DNA of 34,395 nt from Pelotomaculum sp. DTU098 (lineage in GTDB: Bacteria > Bacillota > Desulfotomaculia > Desulfotomaculales > Pelotomaculaceae), in the NCBI GenBank assembly GCA_001512635.1, contig LFSA01000098.1, positions 1 to 34,395 on the forward strand. The letters run 5' to 3'. Under the pieces are notes generated by a model. The model saw only the letters and a list, made by a program, of their open reading frames with translations. It did no database searches and was not told where the DNA came from. Both the position numbers and the translations under genes were made by a program. Positions 1 through 7,114 of this stretch are shown piece by piece; positions within the stretch are counted from its first letter, which is position 1, and each line of letters begins with the position of its first letter.

Positions 1-81
1 GGCAGGACGGTGATATCTTCTCTTTTTGTCTGTAAAACTCCTACAATAACTTTACACTAACTTGCTCCATAGCAAATCTTT

Positions 82-558
82 TTATTGGACGCGGCAGATT
101 AAGGGCTTAATTCCATCCTTGTCGAGGTTAAGGATTCCATAACTGGGCCTTTGCTGGTCCCGGGGCTTGGCGATACTGCCCGGATTGAAGAACAAGACGC
201 CGGCATCCTTCCTGATTTCTGCAGTATGCGTGTGTCCAAAAACAACTGCATTGGCTCCGGTTTCGGTGGCCCGGGCCAGCAACTTTTCGTACATCTCTTC
301 GTATGGCACTTTATGTCCGTGGGTCAGCAGGATCCTGTAACCCGCCAGTTCCAGCATCAATTCCAGAGGCCCTTGCTCATCATGGTCACAGTTGCCGGGC
401 ACGGCCTTTACCGGCAGGCCGGTTATTTCAGCAAGCCTGAGGCCATCCCGGTAGTTGTCGCCGGCGTGAAGGATGAGGTCCGGCTTCCCGGCCTCCTTCA
501 ACGCCCGCAAGGCATAATCCAGCCGGCCGTGGCTGTCGCTGAAGACTATAAGCCGCAC
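82..558 (-). CDS. yfcE: YfcE/MJ0936-type metallophosphoesterase
   Basis: A 158-residue calcineurin-like phosphodiesterase, expected to be a cytosolic metal-dependent phosphodiesterase of unknown natural substrate. The metal-binding blocks are all visible: FSDSHG (residues 6-11), HAGDN near 31-35, PGNCDHD near 54-60, THGH near 79-82 and FGHTHT near 107-112, followed by NPGS. Length fits the family. The start is GTG at 558, with GGGGAG as ribosome binding site formed by the last codons of the upstream gene. It is the last gene of rph-rdgB-yfcE, only 6 bases after rdgB, the same order as B. subtilis rph-ysnA-ysnB. Family assignment is secure; substrate is not known. Confidence 0.93.
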   Translation of the reverse strand: MRLIVFSDSHGRLDYALRALKEAGKPDLILHAGDNYRDGLRLAEITGLPVKAVPGNCDHDEQGPLELMLELAGYRILLTHGHKVPYEEMYEKLLARATETGANAVVFGHTHTAEIRKDAGVLFFNPGSIAKPRDQQRPSYGILNLDKDGIKPLICRVQ

Positions 559-564
559 CTGGAA

Positions 565-1173
565 TCACTCCCCATCATTTACCCTTTCCAACTCCTTAAG
601 AATATCCAGGGCGCCAGCCAGAGCCCGTGCCCGGTGACTGATTCTGTTCTTGATCTCCGGCCCCAGTTCAGCAAAGGTTTTACCGTACTCAGGCAGGTAG
701 AAAAGCGGGTCGTAGCCGAACCCTCCTTTCCCGCGAGGCTCCGTAGCAATTATTCCTTCACAGGTCCCCTCAGCAGTGTAAACCCAGCCTTCCCTGTCCA
801 CTATTGCCACTACACAGCGAAAACGGGCGGTGCGCTTTTCTTCTGGAACACCACTTAACAGCTCCAGGAGCTTCTGGTTATTGGCAGCATCATCCTTCTC
901 CCTCCCTGCAAAGCGCGAGGAGTGTACCCCGGGAGCACCGCCCAAATAGTCTACCTCCAGGCCGGAATCGTCGGCCAGGGCAACCAGACCGGTATGCTCG
1001 CAAGCTGCCAGAGCTTTCTTAACAGCATTATCTTTGAAGGTATCTCCGTCTTCTTCAACCTCCGCCAACCCGGGATAGTCCTGCAATGAAACCACATCAA
1101 TTCCGTGAGGTTTCAAAATTTCCGAAATCTCCCTGATTTTTCCCGGGTTATTTGTTGCCAGTACAACCTTCAA
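565..1173 (-). CDS. rdgB: XTP/dITP diphosphatase (RdgB/HAM1 family)
   Basis: House-cleaning pyrophosphatase that hydrolyses XTP, ITP and dITP to monophosphates and keeps deaminated purines out of nucleic acids. Visible motifs are the N-terminal LATNNPGK, the [11 protein letters not shown] metal/phosphate block, the SSRFAG block, and GFGYDPLF followed by the SHRARAL helix. I place the start at the TTG at 1173, giving MKVVLATNN and about 202 residues. A GGGGAGG ribosome binding site lies about 8 bases upstream, and the protein then begins as family members do. An upstream TTG at 1212 is in frame but would add 13 atypical residues. The gene overlaps the end of rph by 26 bases, so the two are probably translationally coupled. 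Confidence 0.94.
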   Translation of the reverse strand: MKVVLATNNPGKIREISEILKPHGIDVVSLQDYPGLAEVEEDGDTFKDNAVKKALAACEHTGLVALADDSGLEVDYLGGAPGVHSSRFAGREKDDAANNQKLLELLSGVPEEKRTARFRCVVAIVDREGWVYTAEGTCEGIIATEPRGKGGFGYDPLFYLPEYGKTFAELGPEIKNRISHRARALAGALDILKELERVNDGE

Positions 1174-1921
1174 CTCTCTTACCCTCCCCGATATCCAGCG
1201 CAGCGGTGCCAAGCACTTCTTTCTGAATAGCTATGAGTTGGTAGATCCCCGCCGCGGAAAGATTAATCATGTCATTCATCTCCTGCAGATCAAAAGAAGC
1301 CTCCTCACCGGTGGCCTGCACCTCAACAAAGCGGCCGGACCCGGTCATGACAACATTCATGTCCACCTCTGCCGCAGAGTCCTCCTCATAGCACAGGTCA
1401 AGAATAATTTCTCCATTTAGCCTTCCCACGCTGGTGGCGGCAACAAAATCCGTCACAGGAAGGTAGGTCAGGTGGCCAGCTGCCTTTAGCTTGTTTAAAG
1501 CATCAACCATCGCAACAAAGGCCCCCGTGATGGATGCCGTCCTGGTACCACCATCCGCCTGGATTACGTCGCAATCCAGCCAGATCGTCCGCTCACCTAG
1601 AGCCGACAGGTCCACTACCGCCCTAAGGGAACGGCCTATTAAGCGCTGAATTTCGTGGGTGCGACCGCCTACCCGTCCCCTGACAGCCTCCCTTGGCGTT
1701 CTGGAGCCGGTGGCGCAGGGCAGCATTCCGTACTCGGCCGTGATCCAGCCCTTACCCTCTCCTCTGAGAAAAAGAGGTGCTTTATCTTCTATGGTTGCAG
1801 CGCAGATAACCCTGGTATCACCCACCTCGATCAAGGCTGACCCTTCGGCATACTTGATGTAATTTCTGGTAATTCGCACTGGGCGTAGTTCTCCCGGCTT
1901 TCTCCCGTCCACTCTGTCCAT
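1148..1921 (-). CDS. rph: Ribonuclease PH
   Basis: Phosphorolytic 3'-5' exoribonuclease that trims tRNA 3' ends; family members form hexameric rings. The 257-residue protein starts [19 protein letters not shown] and carries the [19 protein letters not shown] block (about 29-47), the [15 protein letters not shown] phosphate-binding arginine region, [18 protein letters not shown] (about 117-134) and a C-terminal [13 protein letters not shown] segment. Length is slightly above the usual 240-250. ATG start with GAGAGGAG upstream. It heads the rph-rdgB-yfcE group, which in Bacillus follows gerM. Here gerM lies further upstream, separated by an amidase, murI and a metallo-hydrolase gene. Confidence 0.96.
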   Translation of the reverse strand: MDRVDGRKPGELRPVRITRNYIKYAEGSALIEVGDTRVICAATIEDKAPLFLRGEGKGWITAEYGMLPCATGSRTPREAVRGRVGGRTHEIQRLIGRSLRAVVDLSALGERTIWLDCDVIQADGGTRTASITGAFVAMVDALNKLKAAGHLTYLPVTDFVAATSVGRLNGEIILDLCYEEDSAAEVDMNVVMTGSGRFVEVQATGEEASFDLQEMNDMINLSAAGIYQLIAIQKEVLGTAALDIGEGKRVEGCTGNK

Positions 1922-1982
1922 GTTTATCTCCTCTCGATTTAGTTAGCGCAGAGCGAAACCGTTGTTTCATAAAAAAATCTTG

Positions 1983-2765
1983 TTACATCCCCGGCATGAC
2001 CCTGTAGGTTTCGCCTTCCCGGGCCGCCAGGACAGGACCATCATAAGACTCCAATGCCTGTTGAACTAACAAATCCGGATCGTATTCCGGCCAGAAGTGT
2101 GTGAGCAGTAGCTTCCTTACACCGGCCCGGCGGGCTATCTCCCCGGCCTGACGGGCGGTGAGATGGAACTCTCCCAGGTAAGCGGCGTCCTGGTCCTGTC
2201 CGCTGGCCTCACTTAAAAAAAGGTCGGCACCCCGGGTGATTTCCACCAACTCTTCGGTCCAGGCGGTATCTCCGGAAAATACCAGTTTTCCGGCCCCTGT
2301 AAAGGATATTGCATACCCCGGCAGGGAATGTTTTGTGGGAACAAAGCAGATGCTCAGCTTGCCCAGGTCCAGCCTTCTGACCGGGGTACCGGACAGGCTT
2401 TGCTCCAGGGGAAGTTCTTCAACCGGTGTCGTCTCAAAGGCCTTTTTGTATCCCTCCAGGACCTGAAATGCTTGAACCGGCATTGACGGTAAAATGAGTT
2501 TTAATGGTTCGGCTAAACTTCCGTCCCGCCTTGCGCCTTCAATAGCGTGGCGCAGCGGGAAGAGATCAAGATAATGATCCGGGTGCAGGTGGCTGATTAT
2601 TACCGCATCCAGGCAGCGGAAGTCCAGAAATTCCATCATCCTGCTTAAGCTGCCGTTGCCTGCTTCCAACAGGATATTCTGCCCCCCACCCCTGATCAAG
2701 TAACCGGAGCAGGCACCTCCTGCCCGGGGATAGGGAGCCCAGCATCCTAGCACCGTAATCTTCAC
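1983..2765 (-). CDS. MBL-fold metallo-hydrolase (YhfI-like, RNase Z-like fold)
   Basis: A 260-residue metallo-beta-lactamase-fold hydrolase. The N-terminus KITVLGCWAPYPRAGGACSG resembles B. subtilis YhfI. The zinc-binding HLHPDHYLD motif is at about 59-67, a second histidine is in the TKHS segment (about 145), FSGDT at about 163-167 supplies the bridging aspartate, and a terminal TH (LLLTHFWP, about 221-228) completes the site. The organisation is closer to RNase Z/phosphodiesterase-like members than to lactamases, but the long exosite arm of tRNase Z is absent. GTG start with GGGGGAG upstream. Substrate unknown. It stands alone between murI and rph, with 329 bases of upstream non-coding DNA and about 60 bases before rph. 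Confidence 0.85.
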   Translation of the reverse strand: MKITVLGCWAPYPRAGGACSGYLIRGGGQNILLEAGNGSLSRMMEFLDFRCLDAVIISHLHPDHYLDLFPLRHAIEGARRDGSLAEPLKLILPSMPVQAFQVLEGYKKAFETTPVEELPLEQSLSGTPVRRLDLGKLSICFVPTKHSLPGYAISFTGAGKLVFSGDTAWTEELVEITRGADLFLSEASGQDQDAAYLGEFHLTARQAGEIARRAGVRKLLLTHFWPEYDPDLLVQQALESYDGPVLAAREGETYRVMPGM

Positions 2766-2881
2766 AATTAACTCCCCCTGAAAACAGGTAGACCTGAGTC
2801 CCGTATTGTTGTTTCATACAGGCACGTCTAAACTATGTTTTTATGACCTATTGGCCGCAGCTGTTGAGATATCCTGCTTTT

Positions 2882-2946
2882 ACCAGATAAATGAATATGT
2901 CTCTGGTTTAAATATAATGTATGAAATTATAACATGTTTTAACCAG
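2882..2946 (-). promoter_or_regulatory. Interleaved inverted repeats around a TATAAT box
   Basis: ACCAGA at 2882-2887, TCTGGTT at 2902-2908 and AACCAG at 2941-2946 can pair in two mutually exclusive ways. A TATAAT on the minus strand lies inside the second hairpin. This could be a promoter with an operator for the downstream metallo-hydrolase gene, or a structured leader. The composition is AT-rich, so chance pairing is possible. Confidence 0.3.
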
Positions 2947-3060
2947 CGGCACATTAACTTTAGGGCCAATGTCTATGAGCAGAATAATCCCCGTTTGGCC
3001 CTGTGAGCTTAAAAACAGATTTTTAATTCCGCGCGTCACCGGGAGTCTGTGACTCAAGCA

Positions 3061-3086
3061 TGGGGCAAAACAAAGGTTTTGCTCCA
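3061..3086 (-). terminator. Hairpin after murI
   Basis: TGGGGCAAAAC (3061-3071) pairs with GTTTTGCTCCA (3076-3086) with one wobble around a 4-base loop, 8 bases beyond the murI stop codon. There is no clear U-run downstream on the minus strand, so it may be a 3'-end stabiliser or a weak terminator. Confidence 0.45.
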
Positions 3087-3094
3087 GCTAAGGT

Positions 3095-3895
3095 CTACAG
3101 AATAACCTGCTTGACGGGCCCGATATCCTTCTTCAGGAAGCGTACGGCAGCAGCCCTGAAAGCATCAGGCCTGCCGCTGACATAAAAACAGTGGCTGACG
3201 GGGCTTACGCCGTTTATGGCCAAACCCAGGCGGCACAGCTCTTCCTTGGCTGCCCGTACGGTGGCTAAAGCCGGGTCAACCAACCGGACCCCGGGACCGA
3301 GTTCTTCCTCAATCTGTCGTGCTAAAAACGGGTAGTGGGTACAACCCAGGATCAGGGTGTCAATGCCTGCCTTTTGCAAAGGGGAGAGGTATTCCCGCAG
3401 CGCTTCGGTTACCTCATAGGTATCTGTCCTGCCGGTCTCTACCAGGGGCACCAGGCGTGGTGCCGCCTGGCTGTATACCTCGATGTCCTTTCCCAGCTTT
3501 TTCAATCCATGTTCGTAGGCCCCGCTCCTGATGGTGGCCTCGGTGGCAATAACACCAATTTTTCCGTTTACCGTTTTGCTAAGGGCTTCTTTTACCCCGG
3601 GCTCAATTAATCCTATTATCGGGACTTTACAGCTTTCTTTTAAAACTGGCAGGCACATCGACGAACTGGTATTGCAGGCGGCAATAATGTATTTTACACC
3701 CTGCCCTTGCAGAAAATCAGTGATTCTTTTGGTAAAACGGGTCAGTTCTTCGGCACTGCGCGGCCCATAAGGAACGTGAGCCGTGTCTCCGTAATAAACG
3801 GTGGATTCAGCGGGCATCTGCCGGTAGATTTCTACGGCTACCGAAAGCCCTCCCACCCCGGAATCAAAAAGACCGATGGCAGCGTTTCGTTTCAC
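3095..3895 (-). CDS. murI: Glutamate racemase
   Basis: Cofactor-independent racemase that makes D-glutamate for peptidoglycan. The 266-residue protein has the family's FDSGVGGLSV (about 10-19), YYGDTAHVPYG (about 35-45), the first catalytic cysteine in AACNTSSS (about 72-79) and the second in ILGCTHYPF (about 183-191), all intact. GTG start with GGAGGGAGGAA immediately upstream. It sits between the amidase gene and the rph group; in B. subtilis racE likewise lies close to gerM-rph, so the placement is conserved. It is preceded by a strong terminator, so it probably has its own promoter in the 330-base gap. Confidence 0.96.
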   Translation of the reverse strand: MKRNAAIGLFDSGVGGLSVAVEIYRQMPAESTVYYGDTAHVPYGPRSAEELTRFTKRITDFLQGQGVKYIIAACNTSSSMCLPVLKESCKVPIIGLIEPGVKEALSKTVNGKIGVIATEATIRSGAYEHGLKKLGKDIEVYSQAAPRLVPLVETGRTDTYEVTEALREYLSPLQKAGIDTLILGCTHYPFLARQIEEELGPGVRLVDPALATVRAAKEELCRLGLAINGVSPVSHCFYVSGRPDAFRAAAVRFLKKDIGPVKQVIL

Positions 3896-4142
3896 TTCCT
3901 CCCTCCTTCAGCAGGCAATAATTATCCAAAACCTGGCCTATTTAAACATATTCCAGTACCAGCGAAATAAGCAGTGGTTCAATCAAAAATGCCCTCTGCA
4001 AACACAAAAAGGCAACATGGCTAAGAAGGGTATCTTTCCTGGGAGCCTGAAACAAGGCTATGTCTTTAGCATGATTTGATCATGATTTGATCATCTTTAT
4101 GTAATTCACTTAACTTGCCAGGGTTCCTCTTTTTTACGCAAA
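3896..4142. other. Intergenic region upstream of murI
   Basis: No gene seen. From high to low coordinates it follows the amidase terminator and contains two exact tandem copies of an 11-base unit at 4071-4092. A small AGCCT/AGGCT hairpin lies near 4044-4059, followed by AT-rich DNA leading to the murI ribosome binding site. I could not identify a convincing -35/-10 pair. Confidence 0.6.
4071..4092. repeat. Two tandem 11-base repeats upstream of murI
   Basis: ATGATTTGATC occurs twice in direct succession (4071-4081 and 4082-4092), followed by ATC, creating TGATCA palindromic junctions. It is about 175 bases upstream of the murI start. It could be a protein-binding site or a simple slippage product. 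Confidence 0.7.
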
Positions 4143-4187
4143 AAAACCCTGCCGCTTGCTCCAACCTGGCGTAAGCGGCAGGGTTTT
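4140..4187 (-). terminator. Intrinsic terminator after the amidase gene
   Basis: A perfect 15-base-pair stem (4143-4157 with 4173-4187, core CCCTGCCGCTT/AAGCGGCAGGG) is followed on the minus strand by seven U residues. It lies 40 bases after the amidase stop codon. Confidence 0.93.
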
Positions 4188-4227
4188 CCCCTGGTATAGA
4201 ATGGCTTTTGCTGAATTATCATTTTCT

Positions 4228-6042
4228 TTAGCGGGACTTTTTATCGGAGATATAATACCCGATACCGTTGACGATTGCTTCGGCGGACTTGTTCCTGAAA
4301 TTGTCAGTCTGCATGAGCTTTTCCTCGTCATGGTTGGATATAAAAGCCAGTTCAGTAAGGACAGCCGGCATACTGGTCTGACGCAACACCACAAAATTAG
4401 CTGACCGGACTCCTCCGTCCCTTAGTCCCAGTTTTTTAACCAGTTCAGCCTGAATATAACGGGCCAGCCTGTTGCTTTCCTGGTAGCGGGTTGCCTCCGC
4501 AGCCGTTCCGTTGCCGTTGTGAATATAAGTCATGGTGCCTCCGATTGAAGGATCTGTATGGGCATTAACATGAATGCTGACAAAGAGGTCCGCCCCGGCC
4601 TTGTTGGCCTTGTTCGCTCTTTCTTCCAGCCCGATTTCGTAATCCCCGGTACGGGTCATAATCACCTTGGCACCTTTGGCTTCCAGGAGTTTTTTGACCC
4701 GCTTGGCAATATCGAAGGTTACATCCTTTTCCAATAGCCCGTTTTGGCCTATCGCTCCGGGGTCCGGCTTGCCGTGCCCGGCGTCGATGACGATAGTCGT
4801 ACCTTTGTAAGAACCGCTTATAGTTGGGATGTATGTCTCGATGCTGATGCTTTTCTTATCCCCGGAATGGGTGGTAACATACTGGGCGCCGCCTAGTAAA
4901 TCAAAGACCAGTCTGGTAATATCAGGCTCCCTCTGGTATTGCCCTACCCGGATTTGTTTAACTGTTTTTGAATTGATTTCTGTTACAGCCGGCAAATCCC
5001 CTTTGGCAATACCTTTGAGATCCAGGACCAGCCTGTCCGGTCCGCTTAAGAAGAAAGCCTCGTATTCAAAGGGTACATCGGCAACAACCACGGCACTGGT
5101 ATGCCCGTCAGTTTCCTTAACTTGCAGGGAGAGTGCCTTGCCGGACCCGCCTTCCGGTTTACGGTCTTCCCCTCCCCTGGATGCATCAACATTTACAGGC
5201 TGTGGATTCTGATTTTCAACTGGATTCTGAACAGGAGTCTGGACCTGTTCAGGAGGCACAGCGTCCTTAAGGGACACCAGCCACCCTGCCACCCAACCGT
5301 TGCTGCCGTTGGCCAGCTTGATCTGATACCAGTCACCGTCCTGTCCCAGAACAGGCAGCTCGTCCCCCCTGGCAACCTGGCCAACCAAAGCATTGCCCGT
5401 TCCCGGCCCCTTCCGGACATTAACCAGGCTACCGGTCACAACGGCAGTTTTCCCGCCGGTCTGGACAGCGGGGGAAGGGGAAGGAGCTGGAGGAACTGTT
5501 TGCGTAGGTGTGGTCGAGACCCCCTCTTTCCTGGCCACCAGCCAGCCGGCTACCCAGCCGGTGCGCGTGCCAAGCCAGACTTTATACCAATCCCCTGATG
5601 TTTCCAATACAGGATAGTGCTGGCCATAACTGGCCCGGTCGACAATTTCGTAGGTAGTGCCTGGGCCACTGCGGATATTAACTCCGTCGGCATTAATCAT
5701 AATCGTGAGAAGGTTGCCCGAACTCAGTTCTGGAGGCTCAGATTGTTCTATTCTAACCAGCTGACCGGATATCCAGCCATTAACTCCACTGGGTAATTTC
5801 ACATAGTACCAGTTGTAAAACTTATCTAGAACCGGCAGCCGGTCACCCTGTTTTACCTGCGCAAAGGCCTCAAAATCAAGGGTAGGACCGCTGCGTATAT
5901 TAACGATAGTACCAGTTACGACAGCTGTTTCTGCCGCTTCGGACAGACCTGGACTTGTCCATAATAAAACAAAGCAAAAGAAAAAGACAAAAACCATAAG
6001 CCAGAGGCAAAACACAGCGCGCCAAGAACTCCTGAAATGCAT
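4228..6042 (-). CDS. N-acetylmuramoyl-L-alanine amidase with three SH3b domains and an AMIN domain
   Basis: Exported cell-wall hydrolase of 604 residues that cleaves the amide bond between MurNAc and L-Ala. The N-terminus has a signal peptide/hydrophobic segment (about 10-32). Three SH3b wall-binding repeats follow at about 38-99, 110-172 and 198-259, each with VNIRSGP or VNVRKGP and a GWV/GWI-G-LV ending. A low-complexity Pro/Gln linker, an AMIN domain (about 303-405) and a C-terminal Amidase_3 domain (about 414-600) come next. Zinc ligands H423 (DAGHG), E438 (GLLEKD) and H491 (SIHVNA) and catalytic E564 (LTELAFISN) are present. ATG start with GGAGGG upstream. It lies between gerM and murI, each separated by terminators, so it is probably transcribed on its own. 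Confidence 0.95.
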   Translation of the reverse strand: MHFRSSWRAVFCLWLMVFVFFFCFVLLWTSPGLSEAAETAVVTGTIVNIRSGPTLDFEAFAQVKQGDRLPVLDKFYNWYYVKLPSGVNGWISGQLVRIEQSEPPELSSGNLLTIMINADGVNIRSGPGTTYEIVDRASYGQHYPVLETSGDWYKVWLGTRTGWVAGWLVARKEGVSTTPTQTVPPAPSPSPAVQTGGKTAVVTGSLVNVRKGPGTGNALVGQVARGDELPVLGQDGDWYQIKLANGSNGWVAGWLVSLKDAVPPEQVQTPVQNPVENQNPQPVNVDASRGGEDRKPEGGSGKALSLQVKETDGHTSAVVVADVPFEYEAFFLSGPDRLVLDLKGIAKGDLPAVTEINSKTVKQIRVGQYQREPDITRLVFDLLGGAQYVTTHSGDKKSISIETYIPTISGSYKGTTIVIDAGHGKPDPGAIGQNGLLEKDVTFDIAKRVKKLLEAKGAKVIMTRTGDYEIGLEERANKANKAGADLFVSIHVNAHTDPSIGGTMTYIHNGNGTAAEATRYQESNRLARYIQAELVKKLGLRDGGVRSANFVVLRQTSMPAVLTELAFISNHDEEKLMQTDNFRNKSAEAIVNGIGYYISDKKSR

Positions 6043-6072
6043 ACACTTCCCTCCGCAAGGTGGTTAAGATGC

Positions 6073-6134
6073 ACAAAAAAAACCATATGTTGTTGAAGTA
6101 TGGAGGATCCTGTAACTTCAACACCCATATGGTT
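6073..6134 (-). terminator. Long hairpin terminator between gerM and the amidase gene
   Basis: AACCATATG (6081-6089) pairs with CATATGGTT (6126-6134), and GTTGAAGT (6092-6099) pairs with ACTTCAAC (6115-6122), giving a 17-base-pair stem with one small internal loop. On the minus strand it ends in eight U residues. It lies 15 bases after the gerM stop and only about 30 bases before the amidase start. Confidence 0.9.
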
Positions 6135-6149
6135 AGACTTTCAGGAGCT

Positions 6150-6782
6150 TCAAAAGGTTCCCGGATTTGGCCGAATTATCTCAGCCTGTCGCTCCAGGGG
6201 CTTCGAAATATCCAGGTGCCCGGCCAGAGTCTCAACAACCCTTCCTTCCACGAGTATTTGGACTTTCTGGACGGTTGGAAACTGGGTCAACGTGTTGACA
6301 ATAGAGCCGATGGTCAGGGCTTCCCCCGCCGACCCCCCCGGGTGTTTACTCTTGATAGCTTCGCTGAAATCCACGGTAGCCAGGCCGTTTTCGATCTTAA
6401 TATCCCTTAGCCTGGTACCCGGGGGAATGGTTGCATACAAACCGCTTTGTGCAGTAGGTCCTTTAATCAGCTCGTTCATGGCGGCCCTGGCAACCCCCAG
6501 AGTTTTTGGGATCACTCTTTTTTCTCCCGTGAGATAGCCTTCTTTATTCCCAAAATACAGGACGATGGTTAGATAACCGTTTTTAGAGGTAGTTGTTTTT
6601 TCAATGGGTTCAACACTTATTTCAGCCTGCTCACTGCCTCCATTGAGCAGGCTCTCACCTGCTCCCTTCTCCTCCAGGTAAGGTAGTGTTCTGCTGTCAA
6701 TGTTATCATTACACCCACCCGGGAATACAGCTAGAGAAAGCACAACTAGCAACAGGATTAAACGCATAAGCACCCTGCCCAC
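6150..6782 (-). CDS. gerM: GerMN-domain lipoprotein (GerM-like)
   Basis: A 210-residue exported lipoprotein. The hydrophobic N-terminus LILLLVVLSLAVFPGGC provides a lipobox with cysteine at about 24. A GerMN domain follows at about 67-180, with LTIVLYFGNKEGYLTGEKRVI, AMNELIKGPTAQSGLYATIPPGTRLRDI and the LATVDFSEAI/GSIVNTLTQFPTVQKVQILVEG ending typical of the family. In B. subtilis GerM is a sporulation and germination protein of the engulfment zone; a similar role here is inferred. The start is GTG at 6782 or ATG at 6767; both leave a good signal peptide. Its linkage to murI and rph-rdgB-yfcE mirrors Bacillus, supporting the name. Confidence 0.85.
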   Translation of the reverse strand: MGRVLMRLILLLVVLSLAVFPGGCNDNIDSRTLPYLEEKGAGESLLNGGSEQAEISVEPIEKTTTSKNGYLTIVLYFGNKEGYLTGEKRVIPKTLGVARAAMNELIKGPTAQSGLYATIPPGTRLRDIKIENGLATVDFSEAIKSKHPGGSAGEALTIGSIVNTLTQFPTVQKVQILVEGRVVETLAGHLDISKPLERQAEIIRPNPGTF

Positions 6783-7114
6783 GGGATCAACACCCTTCCA
6801 TTTATTACTTACAAATATTATACTACAATAATATCCATATATAACAATTTTTACTAAATAATTAAAAATGGAAGGTTGTTTTATTCCCTGCGTTGAACCT
6901 GCATCCGGGCTTTCTGAAAATGAACTCCACTCTTACTTATACCCATCCCTGGGGAAGTACAGCAGTTGCCTAGTCAGTTTAAAACTGTGACTGGCGGCTA
7001 ATAAAAATGGGAAGTACCAGTAAAAGTACATCCCTCGGAGTGCAGCTTCCTTTCCCTATTTATTCTAGTAGATAGAATTAAACAATAAGGTGGAACAGGG
7101 CAAAATCACATGCC
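6783..7114. other. 332-base intergenic region upstream of gerM
   Basis: No gene seen. Near 6817-6847 there is a promoter-like pair reading toward gerM. Around 6970-6995 there is an imperfect inverted repeat (AGTCAGTTT/AACTGTGACT) that may act as a weak terminator for the upstream APC permease gene, but it has no good U-run. Confidence 0.5.
6817..6847 (-). promoter_or_regulatory. Possible sigma-A promoter of gerM
   Basis: Minus-strand TTGTTA (6842-6847) and TATAAT (6817-6822) are separated by 19 bases, longer than ideal. The -10 is perfect and it lies 35 bases upstream of the gerM start. Confidence 0.4.

Larger units (their letters stand above)
2766..3094. other. 329-base intergenic region (murI to YhfI-like gene)
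   Basis: No convincing gene. It contains a perfect-looking hairpin just after the murI stop, a small GAGTC/GACTC hairpin near 3042, and an AT-rich stretch with interleaved inverted repeats (2882-2946) that includes a TATAAT on the minus strand. A plus-strand open frame at 2806-3006 lacks a ribosome binding site and family resemblance, so I do not call it. Confidence 0.6.

Noticed and set aside
151-858. Plus-strand open frame of 235 codons
   Set aside because: It lies antisense to yfcE and rdgB, both with full motif sets; it has no ribosome binding site and an improbable composition.
2806-3006. 66-codon plus-strand frame between murI and the YhfI-like gene
   Set aside because: No ribosome binding site, AT-rich low-information sequence overlapping inverted repeats.
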